Made by a program: the position numbers and the translations under genes. Shown here in pieces: positions 12,190 through 24,989 of a DNA stretch of 64,000 nt. Position 1 is the stretch's first letter; every line of letters begins with the position of its first letter. The stretch lies in the NCBI RefSeq assembly GCF_033958435.1, contig NC_134144.1, positions 7,186,010-7,250,009 on the forward strand, read 5' to 3'. The notes under the pieces were generated by a model that was given only the letters and a program-made list of their open reading frames with translations, was not told the origin of the DNA and searched no databases. Origin of the DNA: Carettochelys insculpta. Lineage: Eukaryota; Chordata; Testudines; Carettochelyidae.

Positions 12190-15172
12190 TCCAGAAAGAT
12201 CATCTTCCTTGATACTGTCTAGAGAACTTGAGGGCAATGCTTATGAAGTTAGGAATATGATCTATGAAAACAAAATCAAGAAATGCCATGTTTAAAATTC
12301 CTGTCTCAGGAGACTGCTCAGTGATTTTTGTGTGTTCCAAAGCTAAGTGGCAGGCACCATTAGATTAAAAAAAAAGAGGTTTTTCTTTTAGAGGAAATCA
12401 GGGGCATTCCTGCAAATTAATTACACTTGAGAAGTAAAGTGCAATGTAATTTAAAAGTTATATAATGAAACAGCTCTTCAAGATTTGTGGACAGGTCTGA
12501 AGATTGCAGATCTGTGTTTGAATGTAGTCATGGTTACTTGGCTCTGGTCTTGCATAAAATTTTGTTCCTAATTTGCAGAGCAGGTAGCAAAGATAAGACC
12601 TGTTAAGTGTAAGGAGTGGCTGCAGAACATGGAAAAAAGTAAGAGCTGCTACAATGGGTGCCATTAATAAATAAGCCTGAATTCAACAGGTAAGTTCAAA
12701 GTAAGGTAATGTGCATTCTAAGCATAATACTTCTTCCTTTTCTTATAAGCTCAAGCTACATTTCCTCCTTAATAAACACTCTAGTCAGGGTAGCAGAAAT
12801 TAGAATGCCCTTGAGTTCAAAGTAAAACCCCTTCTCGAAAGCTGGATAATCATACTGAGTTCTGGTTAATTAATTCTGGTGACTTCCTAGGAAAGTGGCC
12901 CATTCATTATTTCATCATTAACAAAATTCAAGCACAGCCAATATTGAATGGCAAGAAAACAAGCTCTTTGTTGTTCTTTTTATTGCCCTAACCCCTTTTT
13001 AGATTTAGGAATGGATTCAGGGTTGTAATATTAAGCAAGAAGATGCTAATTATGTTGCCCATAATGCCCACAAACCAGTTTGTTCTAAATGAATTAAAAG
13101 CCTAGAAAAACAGGCTGTTGTACCTAACCAATAAGAAACAGGTTTCATTGAAGAGGTTTGAAGACATATGCAAAATACACCATTCTCTTAACTTACAAGG
13201 CTGGATGGAATTTATGGGATTGGCTTTCGCACAGAGCCAATTAGGGATAATAATACTTTGTTAAGCTTATCTATTTCAAGTTACTGCAGTTAATTTACAC
13301 TGTACACATAAGCAAAGTGCGCTCTCTCTCTATATCTATCTTTCTCTCCTAGATTGTATACTCTGAAGTGATTGATATAAATTATCATGTATGTTGTCAA
13401 ACAAATCTATATTTAAAAAGAAAAAAAATAGAAGCACCAGTTTTTTCAAAGAGAATATAGGTCAACATTTTAGTGAAAATTATCATCAATAAAAGTTATG
13501 TTGGCTTTTTTTCCACTAGCTTTACTAAATAATATTCATAGTAAGATGATGATTCTCACACTTTGACTACAAGGCCAGAGCCTAAAAAATACAGCCAATT
13601 AATAAACCCCCTAATTATGTAATTGTTGACTTTGGTGAGGTTCCAAATTATTTTGCAAGTTAAGCAGTAAAGAGTTTGACCTTCTGTTGCCGGAAATCTT
13701 TTTCAGTGAGTTCAGACCTGCTCACTGATGTATGGTGTGTGGGTTTAACTTTATGTTCCAACATTTTTTCAGGTTCATTTATAAAAACAACATATGCCTC
13801 TGGGGGTTAACCCTGCAGTATACGACTGGCTAATAACCTGTATTTCCAAAGCCCCTTTCAAAGTTCATTACTTTCACAGAAGTTATTCTTGTTTTTCTAA
13901 TGCAAGTACATTCCTTTAGCAATTGACATCCTTTCACTGACCAGAACTTCATACACCTGGAATGCCACATTGTTGACTTCATTCATATCAAACAGCTGTT
14001 GAGTCAGTGGTTGTGTTTATTTTGATTCTGTATCTCTCTATCTGAGATGGCTAGCAGATTAAACTGTGAATTGCGGTAACTGTTGTGTAGGCATTAATGA
14101 TTCCAAAGAAATGCTGCTTGAGTTTTTAGTGTCTTTGAATGTACTGCTCATAGTGCTTGCCTTGAATTTCTCTACTTTGAGTACAGCCTGGAGATAGCGT
14201 TATAAATGGTACATTTGTGCTCTGGAGGTATTTTATAAAAAGGACAGTGCCTGGTGTGATCTAGGGAGCTTATAGCAGGGAATGCTGAAATGTGTCACCA
14301 GAATGAGGCAGCCCACTCTTGTTATCCAGGCACTCCATCTTGGGAGTTACTGTCTTCAAGGCCTAGAGCTTTGATTGCATTGGCAGAGCCAACATGAGAC
14401 ATTGGGACTATTTATTTCCTTTCCCCCGTTTTTTTGGTGCTTTTATCCACTCTTCTTTGAGCTTCAGCATTATAGTTTGTCAGTCCCTCTTCCTTCTGCC
14501 AAAAGGACAGCAGTCTGTGACTAGCCAATGTAACAGCTTTCCCAGAAGGAGGTGCTTGTTCACAGCATAAGTTCTCTGAGGAGCTTCCTTTCGCAACGTA
14601 GCTGAGCTCCTTTCCAAGGTGTGGCTCCCTAATTCTTAGGGCAGGATTGCCCCTTCAGGGGAACTATTTTTCCAGCATGCCTTTCTGGAGGCTCTTCCTT
14701 TAAATTTGGCAAAGGGAAGAAGCAGTGTCCCTAGGGTAGTGTTTTGCAGCTGCCTGCTAACTGCATCTCCCTACTTTCCATCTGATAAGTGCACTTCTGT
14801 CCTACTATTTTGGCTTCCTAACCTTCTCTTTCTTATGTGGAGGAGAGTGACACTTAGGAAGGATGGAAAGGCTTCTAGGTGGGGCTGAGGGTTTCACCCT
14901 CAGCTACATAGGAGGCAAGAGCAATACAACAGGATTAAGGAACTGATGTCCAGAATGTATTGGCTATCTGGGTAGTGGGGTTCTCAGGATATGAATGGGG
15001 CAGGGGAGTCAATCTGTCAGGTAATGGACACAGAGCCAGGTGCTGGACACTGTAAAGGACAGGGAGGATTTGAAAAGGCGACATAACTTCCCCTTCATCT
15101 CGTTATTCTGCCTAGGGTTGAAGGTACTACAGTCTTGTTCAGCATCTCTTTACACACTGTACTCTATCTTCT
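12190..15172. other. Long unique AT-rich stretch, no repeats recognised
   Basis: This is the longest part of the window without a recognisable mobile element. It is AT-rich, with many TAAT cores and no open frame longer than 68 codons. A (CT/TATC)-rich tract lies at 13321-13352. It could include conserved regulatory DNA of a neighbouring gene, but I cannot test conservation from one sequence. Confidence 0.5.
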
Positions 15173-15173
15173 C

Positions 15174-15492
15174 AAGGTTGAACCTCTCTAATCTGGCTCC
15201 TTTGGGACATGAGCAGTACCAAACCAGAGAATTTGCCTGACCATGGAAGGTCAACGTTGTCTAGCAGCATTACCAACACTTCAGCTGCGTAGAAGACATC
15301 CATGGGCAAATGGCAGCTAAAGAACAGCACAGAAGGAACCCTGAGAGCCATGACTGGTGGCTATAAACAGACTTTATGGGATGATGGAAATTTGGCCACA
15401 CCCATGATTAGTGGACATCCAGCTAACTAAACTCATGCTGGGCTGTGGTTGTTGTAAGACAGGAGAGTGCTGGATTAGAGATGTTCAACCTG
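15174..15492. mobile_element. Mariner-like non-autonomous element
   Basis: Left end AGGTTGAACCTCTCTAATCT and right end GGATTAGAGATGTTCAACCT are inverted copies. The same termini bound the 101-bp element at 16568-16668. The interior has no transposase similarity that I can see. A clean target duplication is missing on the left (TCA instead of TA), so the left boundary may have mutated. Confidence 0.65.
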
Positions 15493-15899
15493 TAATGTGT
15501 ACACTCTTACAGCGACTGGTTCAGTGTAGCACTGTGTGAAAAGTTTCAAAATCTAGCTAGGCCAACAGCCCATTTATTTTAGTGGCTCCTGTTTCTGAAA
15601 AGTTATCAAGAGTACGTGGAAGCTTGGGAACACGTTCACAGTGCTAGTGGGAGGGAATATACTCAAGCCAACAGATGGGTTGGGTTGGGGAGGAAGAAAT
15701 CAAAGCATTATTTTAGTACCAACATTGGCAGCACTACACAACTGACAAGTAAAATGAGTTGTGGTGCTTTCAACCCTTTCCTTAGTGAACATTTTCCCAA
15801 ATCAAACAAATACCACGGTGTTCAGCACATTGAGCTGTCTCACTTCAGAAGAAGCCCACTCTGGAATATCTGGGTAGTCCGGAATGAGGAATTGTTAAC

Positions 15900-15921
15900 A
15901 ACCCCCCCCCCACCCCCAAAA
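15900..15921 (+). repeat. Poly-C/A low-complexity tract
   Basis: A run of ten C broken by one A, then more C and A. Simple sequence only. Confidence 0.85.
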
Positions 15922-16567
15922 AGAAAATAAAGTCGGGGAAAAATTAAGCACATTGAGATTTATCAGAGTAAATTTTCAAAGCTGCATATGAGACTTACTT
16001 ACATGACTCCTATTGAAATTAATGGAAGTGCGATAGTAGTTCTTTTAATTCCTTGAGGAAAGGGTCACCCTGTGTTAATTGGTCATGTTTTTGAAGACAG
16101 ATTCCCCAAATCTCACCAGAAGTCCCTTTCCCCAGAAGTCACCCATACAATAGGCTTCCTTTTCTCCTACTATTTTCATAACAAAGTTCACATTGCAATT
16201 CATCCTAGTTTAACCAGAAACAATTATTTTGGTGGTGACATTGTGTGATTAGAGGGGATTTAATTATGGAAGAGAGGTATACAGAGTGTGAGTTTCTCAT
16301 GTGTGTCTCATTAGCCAACATCTCTGATCAGTTTCAAACGAACTTTTCAGTGTCTTCTCCTACAGCCCATGTAAAATACATGATATGCTCAAGCCATTCT
16401 GCATTGGACAGGGAAAGATGGAAGGAAACAGTGAGAGAGTCATCAGACACCAATGGGCGCTGAGCCCATGGTGGTTGATGATAATGATGACGATGATGGC
16501 ATTTGTACTCTGTGCATTGCTGTTGTAGATTAGCACTTTTCAGATTGATCGTGGGTGTAATCTGATA

Positions 16568-16668
16568 CAGGTTGAACCTTTCTCGGCTGGTCATCCAGTT
16601 AAATAAAAACATTCTGGGTTACAGAGTTTGCTGAACAAGAGAGTTCTGGATTAGAGAGGTTCAACCTG
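16568..16668. mobile_element. Minimal 101-bp mariner-like element with TA duplication
   Basis: Left terminus CAGGTTGAACCTTTCTCGGC and right terminus GGATTAGAGAGGTTCAACCTG are inverted copies. The element is flanked by TA at 16566-16567 and 16669-16670, as expected for Tc1/mariner insertion. It is an internally deleted relative of 15174-15492. Superfamily is inferred from the TA duplication only. Confidence 0.7.
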
Positions 16669-16670
16669 TA

Positions 16671-18117
16671 GTAAATGTAGGGTTAAGTTCTCATTAAAGT
16701 TGTTTACTTTGTGTTTGGTGCCTCACGTTGGCCCATGACATGACCAGTGTTAATGGCGTGCAGTAGCCAACATTAAAGGGCCACGTTCAAACCTAAATGG
16801 AGGAGGGTATAAATTAAAACAGTACCTGGCCTGCTCCATGCTATAATGGGAGTAGTTAGCACTAGCATTGAAATTTGCAAAATATTGTATTCATGAAGGG
16901 CCTGGTTGTGCAAACGCTTTCTTGACTCACCCCAGGGGTCCCATTTAGGACAGTACATCACCTCACAGGTGCCATAGAGCTCATTTGTGAGAATTTACAG
17001 GACCAAACCCCACATTTTAGTCATTTGGCCTCGGAAAGCAAACAGCAAATGGACCATTGCTATTGGATTTTTCTGTCTATTCACCTCTCTGGCGGTGGTT
17101 CTGAAGAGCCATAAGAATGCAGCTGGTTGCACAGCTACTTAGGAAAGAAATTCTTCCTGCTGTAAACTCAGCACTTTCCCTAAGATTACAGACAGAAAGA
17201 AATTTAGAGTGTGTAGCCAGCTGCCCACCCAAGATGGCTTTGAACAAGGCACACTCTTACTTCGTAGCCCACAGATGCAGATAAGAGGCAAGCCTAATAG
17301 GCGTTTTGAATTGAACTCCTGTTTTATGATGAAAAAAATATACAATTCATTTCACAAAGTGAATTTGTTCCCACGTAAGGGGCCCATTACCCACTTCTTA
17401 GCAATCATTTCTCTGGGCAAGAAATACATTCACCATTTACAATAATGCATTGGCTGACTTATAAAGGTTGCTAGTTATGTTTTGTTTGCTGGGGGAGCAC
17501 AGGAAAATGGACATGAAAAGCAGTTAAACAGACAGTTAACCTTTCCTTCAATGTATTGCAGTTCACACAGTTTTCTAAGGATGAACATTAGTAAGAGAGC
17601 TGACTCAAGGGCTGTTATTTCTCAGTATTTGTTCTAAAATTAATTTGCAATCGCCAATGTGATTCATGTGGTTCTCTGTACATATGTTCCCTAAATCTCC
17701 ACTTCTTAAAAAAAATTAAAGACAGCTAAGTACCATAAATGAGCTTGTTCATAAGGTTAAGTCTGAAATATCATTAACATATACTTTAATTGGAATAAAG
17801 AAATTATTTTGGAAATGGAAAATACAGCAGTTTGACCACGTACTGAATCATAAAATCCAGCCAGATCTTCAAGAAAAAAGTTTGTTGTTGACAGTGGTCA
17901 GAAAAGATCCCTAGGCGCCAAAGGACTAACAATTGTCTAAGTAGATTTTTTTAAAATTATAACTCAGAACTACAGGCCAGGCTAAATTCATTCCAAAATC
18001 CAATTAGTACAAACTTAGTTTCCCACAGTGGTCCCTAAAATCCACTTAGTTTCCAATAGTGGCCCCCCCCAAGATGCCTCAAAGGAAAGGAAGAACATGA
18101 ATTTGGAACCAGATACT
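16671..18117. other. Unique non-coding DNA
   Basis: AT-rich and without recognisable repeats, apart from a short poly-C run at about 18063-18070. The reading frames are short and uninformative. Confidence 0.5.
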
Positions 18118-18538
18118 GGCCATGTCTACACTAGCCCCAAACTTCAAAATGACCACGCAAATGACCATTTCGAAGTTTACTAATGGAGCGCTGAAATGCA
18201 TATTCAGCGCTTCATTAGTATGCAGGCGGCCGTGGTGCTTCAAAATTGACGCGGCTCGTCCCGATGGGGCTCCTTTTCAAAAGGACCCCGCCTACTTCGA
18301 AGTCCCCTTATTCCTATCTGCTCATGGGAATAAGGGGACTTCGAAGTAGGCGGGGTCCTTTCGAAAAGGAGCCCTGTTGGGACGAGCTGCGCGGTGGCGA
18401 GGCGCGTCAATTTCGAAGCACAGCGGCCGCCCGCATGCTAATGAAGCTCTTAATATGCATTTCAGCGCTTCATTAGTAAACTTCAAAATGGCCATTTGAA
18501 TGGCCGTTTCAAAGTTTGGGTCTAGTGTAGACGTAGCC
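18118..18538. mobile_element. Full-length fold-back DNA transposon, 421 bp
   Basis: Starts GGCCATGTCTACACTAG and ends CTAGTGTAGACGTAGCC. The two arms, about 200 bases each, are inverted copies along nearly their whole length. They meet around 18316 in CCCCTTATTCCTATCTGCTCATGGGAATAAGGGG (quoted in parts: CCCCTTATTCC and GGGAATAAGGGG). TTCGAAGT words recur throughout. It lacks coding capacity: the frames in it mirror each other on the two strands. The flanking trinucleotides (ACT, AAT) do not match, so the duplication has decayed. It is the same family as 50118-50553. Confidence 0.85.
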
Positions 18539-19919
18539 AATGTGTCTCATTTTATCAAAAGAATATTGCCCCCCCCGCCGCCCTGGCCAGCAGAGCTAGT
18601 TTAGCTGCTTAAGTGTAATGGCATCAAGGAGAATACAATTGTTCTGCTGAATAGATCCATGCCAGAGGTTCTAAGACAAGCTAGCTATCTCTGGGTTCCC
18701 CTAAACTGCTGCCATGTGAAGCATAAAAAAGAGCTGAATATCTCTATTTAGAATGAGTAGCCTTTTGAATAATATTATTACTTTTAGTAGTTATGACGAT
18801 ACTCGCTCATGGGTAATGCGAAGTTCCTCCCAGCTCTGTATTATTTCATGGTGTCTTGAAAACTGAGGGTTGGTTGACAGGTTTATCCTTCGCTGTGCCT
18901 TGTAGAGATTGCCTTCTTGATTGGAAGCTTATCAGTACTTTTGGTTAAGTCAGTAGATTTCACCAGTCATGATGAGTGTGAGTGTCAGTTTTGCAGGTGT
19001 CAGTGGTCAAACCACTTATTCTTCAGGCTTTAGGTTCTGATGTCCAGCAGAAATTTTCTCAGGAGAGATGGGAGGGAGAGAGTTCTGCGCTGTTCTGGTG
19101 GTGATTCCTCTCTGTCAGTGAGGTCCATGCCCATTTTCCTGCTCTATTTGGGGGTCTTTTTTTCCTTAATATGGTCTGCAATGTAGAATCAGAGCTCTTC
19201 CTTGTAGAGCAAACTTTGGTCTGCCTGTGTATTTAAGCTGTCAGGGTTGAGAGGATAGTACTGATCTGCACTTTAAAGTTTGACTGTTGCAGTTGTGCCT
19301 GAGCTGAAGAATCTTCTACCTTTGTTTACAGTAGCATTGTATGTCTGTATGCAACAGCTCCTTGGGGAGATGTGGCCAGTGTATATCCTGGGAAGTATTA
19401 TGAGCTTCAAAAACCAATTGTAAACAATATTTTAAACAAAAAGGATGTTTCTGGATAAACAAAGTGTAAGTGGAGTTTCTTGGTAATACCGGGGGTGGGG
19501 GTTAGGAGAAGAAATGAAAATTCCCACCACCAGATCCACCCTTTTGAATCTACTCCCTGAAAAGAGAATCATTGTGTGCCTGGTTACCTAATCACAGTTT
19601 CTGAGGTTGCACTCCAGCTGCATAAAAGAAAATCTAGTATATGCATATGTGTGCTTGTTCTGAGCTGACATCTGTCACGGACTTGTAAACACCGTGACGC
19701 CTCCTCTCCCCCTGCTGTCAACAGAGCTTGTTGGTGTTGAGGTGATCTCCAGTAAGCATGTTAGCAGCTGTGTAGGTTCTGTGATGGGTTTCATTATATT
19801 TTCCTGCTATACTTTCACCTTAAGAATAAATGTACTTCCTTAAAACTGGCTGTGTTGAAACTTATGCCTATGGATAATTATATTGTTTACAGACTTGCAG
19901 GAGAAACCAAAGTAGGCCT
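18539..19919. other. Unique non-coding DNA
   Basis: No recognisable repeat or coding motif. A poly-C tract lies at about 18569-18575. Confidence 0.5.
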
Positions 19920-19927
19920 GCTTAGGT

Positions 19928-20385
19928 CAGTGGTTTTCAACCACAGTGCCATGACACACTCGTGTGACATGAAATGTTGTTACTTTTCCCTCATTATGGC
20001 TCTTTGCAGAGGATCTGCTACTCCCTGGTACATTCTCCTCCTCCAGCCCCATCCCCACCCCCTGCAATCAATTGAGTAACGGCTAAAAATTTTCTGCAGT
20101 TAATCGATTACTCAACATCCCAAGCATGGCAGATGTTCACTTGCCTGCCTTTTTTTTGACCTGTCGAAGACAGGCAATTCTGTGATGGGTTTGACACATT
20201 AATGCATTTGCTCCTTATTTAGCTTGTTGTCTGCACTCATATATTGCAAACCTCTCCAGTAAGACTGTAAATGTAAGTAAATCTGACATTATAAGCAATT
20301 GATTCAGCTGAAAAAAGTGGGTGTACCATGGAATTGTTTGTCTCATTGAAGTGTGCCATGTTACTGAAAAGGTTGGGAACCACTG
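19928..20385. mobile_element. hAT non-autonomous element, 458 bp, with 8-bp duplication
   Basis: Left terminus CAGTGGTTTTCAACC and right terminus GGTTGGGAACCACTG are inverted copies with the CAGTGG ends typical of hAT elements. The flanks GCTTAGGT (19920-19927) and GCTTAGGC (20386-20393) form an 8-bp target duplication with one mismatch, the hAT hallmark. No transposase remains. Confidence 0.85.
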
Positions 20386-20393
20386 GCTTAGGC

Positions 20394-23300
20394 AGTCCAT
20401 CTAAGTGTAGGCAGAGAACTGCGCGGTCGGGAAAACCCTTGACAGGAGGGAGAAATGTGGGTTTCTGACCAGGAGAGGTGAAGGCTGTGGAGCCATGACC
20501 TCAAGGAAAGTGCCTTTGCTGGGCTATGGAGGCAGGATACAGATACAGCTGCTCCAAACTGGTGGAGCTGACAGAGTGCATCTTAATTCTCTTTCACAGC
20601 CCACGTATTCTGCAGCCTTTCAAATTGACAGAGACCTCTATAAAGCTTGCTCACGCTTGTGCCACAGTAGAGATGCTAAGATCAGGGCTGCCCTGGTATG
20701 GGATTGTTCTTCCCAAAATCACTTGTGTGACTGTCAACAGCAATGTGGAAAAGCATGGTAGTTGTCTTCTTATTGCTCTTTTCACTTTGGAAATTCACTG
20801 GCCCCCATCACTTTAACTACTCTGTTACTAAACACCAGCTGTGGAAACATGGTGTGTATTTACAGGATCTGACAAGTAGCTAGTTAAAGAGATTTAATAT
20901 AGAAATGGCTAAATTATAGAAAAATGTTTGTTGTTAAACTCTGATAAACTTAGCAACAGAGAAGCAGCTGGTGTTTTATTGCCTGTGAGTTCTTTGTGTT
21001 TCCCTAAAGCTCCGGCTAAACAAGAATGCGTTTATAATTTTTTTTAATTAAATGTGGAGGCGAAAGAGCCATGAGTCCTAGTGGTAGGTCTCAAGTTTTA
21101 GGCATTCCTGGAGTATTGCAACTGTGTTGTGAGGCAAGCTAGTCACCTGTTAAAGGACCTTTTCATCCTTAGAGGTTTTCTTTTCAAGTTCTCTCCCATT
21201 TTATCCTTTGGAAAAGGAATTGTAGCGAAATGAAATGTTTTGTGCTCTCCAAGGGATATTATCCACCCCAGGATAAAATTTTGTATAACTTTGCAATGGG
21301 GCATTTTCAACCATGGTAATTTCTTTATAAGGACCAGCTTCGAACCAGTTTGTCACAGTTCGGGGTGACTACACTTGTATTTCCCCTCAGTGGCTTAACA
21401 AAGGCACCTGCTCTAAGGCTTCCAGATCCCTCGATGGAGACGTGTCTCTTTTCTTTCTCAGCAGGATATTTCCAAGCTGAAGTATACCCAGCCAACGGTG
21501 TTAATTCATCAGCAAAGTCACACTGCCTAACCAGACCTGCTTTGCCTTTGTCTTCAGATTTTTTAGTTGCCACTGATGTGCATTACCACAAAGCTGCTTC
21601 TATGGAAGCTTATTTATTTTCTTAATGTAAATGTACTACAGATAAAAACAATAGCAGAACCTACTTGCATGCTTCTAAGCTTACCAGTGCTCACTCCAAC
21701 CCTACCATGGATTCTGTCACGAGCAGTCCTGTAAAACCCCACTCAGTGGGGTCTTTTGTGGTTGTAAGTTCATCATAGCTTCAGCTCACACCAAGCATAT
21801 GGTCCTGTTAAGCCTTAGTAGGGTTAGTCCTTCCAGTCATTCCCTGAAGACCGTGGCTTTAAATGGATTCAGAGTCCTTACTGTTTGCTCAGTTAAGAGC
21901 AAGGCCCTGAGCATGTTTCAAAACAGGCTGTTCATCCAAAAATCTGTTCTTTGTCTCTTGGCCCTTGGAGAATCCAATTTGAACTAATATATAAACACCT
22001 CTCTGAGTAGAAGAGGAACATGCTGGCTTCTAGGGGCTGATAACAAAGGAAGTTGATTAGAACCCCTCCACCTCTTGGAGTTATGTACGACAAAGCATAC
22101 ACAATGGCATTTTTAATATCATATACAGCATAGGTACTGCATCTAATTCAAGTTGATTCAGTAAAGTTAGTCCAGGTCTATCAGGATATTCCAGGCTATT
22201 GTCAGTCTTTCACACAAGTGACCAATGTTGGGCAAAGAACTGGATCTCATTAACATTGGACTAGGGCATCTTGATCAAAAGGGGACAAGCTCAGGTTCTC
22301 CACCTGTACCATATCTTTGTGACTGGCTATCAGTCAAGTAGGAAAGACATAACAGGGTGGCTGGGTCCAACACCCAGCGTTATTTTACATGACATCAGAC
22401 CTAACTAATAATAGGGTACCTTAGACTAGCTAGCAAAACACAAAAGTCCACTTCTCCAAACAAAAAAAGGGATGAAGCTGAAACCCAAATACAGATAACA
22501 GCTGGGTAAAATACAATAGGGAGGGGATCGTGCTACCATTTTCTTGGTGGATGAAGATGAGGTAGAAGGATGCCACAGGTACAGTAGGCACAGTGGGTAA
22601 GAAACTCAAGATAATGAGCCATCGTTGCAGGTGTTCAGGCAGGCTTGGGATAATCTTCCCTCTTTCTTCAGTTCTTCCCTTCTTGTCCTGCCATGTGTGG
22701 AGGGGGAAAGCAAATGACAAGTGTATCTACATATGCCTGATGAATCCAACTGCCTTAGCCCTACAGGTATTACCCTATCCTAAACGAAACTTACTCTGTG
22801 CCAGTAACCGCGGCTGGGTGTGGGAAACAGGGGTGAGATGTCTGGTCCCTCAATGGCAGACAAACAACCAGGCTCCTGCCTCTAACAGCCTATCAAACCA
22901 ATAGTCCTCCCCAGCTGCCTGAAAGCATCACAACTGAGCTGCTGCTCCAGCACCTCAGGCACAGTCAGCGCACAAAGAGCCCTGAGGGAGGGGAGCAAGC
23001 CACTTATAACTCCTCCTGTTACAGGGCGGATTAGCATCAGGTGACCTCTCTTTTTCCTGACTTTCCTTTCCTGCCTCTTGCAGGGGAGAGGACAGGGACA
23101 GAGAGGCTAACAGCTGACTCTAAGGCACAATCAAAATGGTGGGCACAAAACACTGGCATCCCTCTCACAGCAGGACCATGCACTCTGGCAAGATGGATGT
23201 AAATTCAATTTCAGGGCTATCTGGTCTCTTGTGGCAGACTTGACTTTCAGTTTCAGCAACTCGTTTCAAAGCACCTAATCCCCAAAACAGTTTTGCACAT

Positions 23301-23836
23301 GTGCAGTGCCACTGATCTTAAGGATCTGGGCCTTAAATTGAGAGATGAGATCTTGGTTTTCAATAACACAATAAGCACACTTACACCAGTTTGCTGTTGA
23401 ACTAAGGACCTTTAAGTGTTCACTTCCAGTGCCCATACAGGGGAATCAAAACACCGCTCCTTTAGTGTATGCTGTTAATTTCTCCCTTTTAGTCCTAAGT
23501 GCAGGGTAGTAGACACGTACCCGAAGTCACTTGCCCAAGATCACCCAGGCGGACTGTGTTGAAATTGGGAATTAAATGCAAACATTTGGAGACCCTGGAT
23601 AGTTCCTTAACAACTAATAATCATTCTTTCTCTTGGCAACGGGGGATAAATACATCAGCTGGACCTTTGTGACAAAACCTTCAGGTGTGAATAGACACCA
23701 ATGTTGTCATTTCAAATTCCATCTTTTAGGGTTTAGTTTGGAGCCATTGTTTCAGGCTCTCTGCAAACCCAAGAAGGAAGATGGCTTCAGTTCAATTGTT
23801 TAATTGTACAATTATTGTGTCGGCTTCTCCTTCTCA
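20394..23836. other. Non-coding DNA with unassigned moderately GC-rich parts
   Basis: Two parts look like decayed interspersed repeat: 21320-21625, with a pair of overlapping opposite-strand frames of 82 and 91 codons, and about 22790-23110, which is GC-rich and followed by CTTATAACTCCTCCTG. I cannot name a family for either. The rest looks unique. Confidence 0.4.
23500..23575 (-). repeat. MIR-like SINE fragment
   Basis: GAAGTCACTTGCCCAAGATC followed by a CCAGGCGGACTGTGTTGAAA block is the reverse complement of the conserved MIR centre. Short and diverged. Confidence 0.45.
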
Positions 23837-24785
23837 GGCAGAACACGGAACGATGGTCTCAAACTGCGGTTGGGAAGATCCAGGTTGAACATTAGGAAAA
23901 ACTTTTTCACTAGGGCTACGTCTACATGTGCACGCTACATCGAAATAGCTTATTTTGATGAATAACTTCTACACGTCCTCCAGGGCTGGCAACGTCGATG
24001 TTCAACTTCAACGTTGGGCAGCACCACATCAAAATAGGTGCTGCGAGGGAACGTCTATACGCCAAAGTAGCACACATCGAAATAAGGGTGCCAGGAACAG
24101 CTGTAGACAGGGTCACAGGGCGGATTCAAGAGCAAGCCGCTCCCTTAAAGGGCCCCTCCCAGACACTGTTGCACTAAACAACACAAGATCCACAGAGCCG
24201 ACAACTGGTTGCAGACCCTGTGCATGCAGCATGGATCCCCAGTTGCAGCAGCAGCAGCCAGAAGCTCTGGGCTAAGGGCTGCTGCACACGCTGACCATAG
24301 AGCCCCGCAGGGGCTGGAGAGAGAGCGTCTCTCAACCCCTCAGCTGATGGCCGCCATGGCAGACCCCACTATTTCGATGTTGCGAGACGCGGATTGTCTA
24401 CACGTGCCCTACTTCGACGTTCAACTTCGAAGTAGGGCGCTATTCCCATCCCCTCATGGGGTTAGCGACTTCGTCTCGCCGCCTAACATTGATTTCAACT
24501 TCAAAATAGCACCCAACACATGTAGCCATGACAGGCGCTATTTCGAAGTTGGCGCCGCTACTTCGAAGTAGCATGCACGTGTAGACATGGCCTAGGAGGG
24601 TGGTGAAGCATTGGAATGGTCTACCCAGGGAAGTAGTGGACTCTCCATCCCTGGAGGTGTTTAAGTCTCGACTCGACAAAGCCCTGGCTGGGCTGATCTG
24701 ATGGGTTTGGTCCTGGCTAGGGCAGGGGGCTGGACTCGATGGCTTTTTTAGGTCTCTTCCAGCTCTATTGTTCTATGATTCTATG
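23837..24785 (+). mobile_element. CR1 LINE 3' end, interrupted by a DNA transposon
   Basis: The left part (23837-23913) carries the CR1 3' block ATGGTCTCAAACTGCGG...ATTAGGAAAAACTTTTTCAC. The right part (24593-24785) continues with GGTGGTGAAGCATTGGAATG, then TTTAAGTCTCGACTCGACAA. It ends TTCTATGATTCTATGAT, the short tandem tail typical of CR1. Removing 23914-24592 plus one copy of TAG restores the expected order, which identifies the interruption exactly. It has the usual severe 5' truncation and no coding sequence remains. Confidence 0.9.
23914..24592. mobile_element. DNA transposon (679 bp) nested in CR1, TAG duplication
   Basis: Left terminus GGCTACGTCTACATGTGCAC and right terminus GTGTAGACATGGCC are inverted copies. 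The flanks TAG (23911-23913) and TAG (24593-24595) give a 3-bp duplication. The interior holds TTCGAAGT words and a GC-rich core with CAGCAGCAGCAG near 24245. The 106- and 120-codon frames within it show no transposase similarity. The 3-bp duplication suggests a PIF/Harbinger-like superfamily, but that is inference. Confidence 0.85.
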
Positions 24786-24989
24786 ATCATACTTAGTCTA
24801 CTGGTAACATTTTAGCTTAAAAATAGTATACAAAGGCCAGTCATTTCCCATATCCTTACTGTAATTTTAACCAGTATTATTAGATGCAGAGCTATCACAA
24901 ATAGATATACCATAAAAACCTTTTAGACCCAGGTTAGGAAATCACAGCAAGGGCACACAAAGGCCCCAGGCCAAGTTCTTGATGATCTT

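Noticed and set aside
18122..18540. Near-identical peptides encoded on opposite strands
   Set aside because: They follow from the inverted-repeat symmetry of the transposon and are not evidence for coding.
21325..21625. Opposing 82- and 91-codon frames, possible retroviral LTR or exon
   Set aside because: No terminal TG...CA repeats, primer-binding site or protein motif could be identified. It was left as unassigned sequence.
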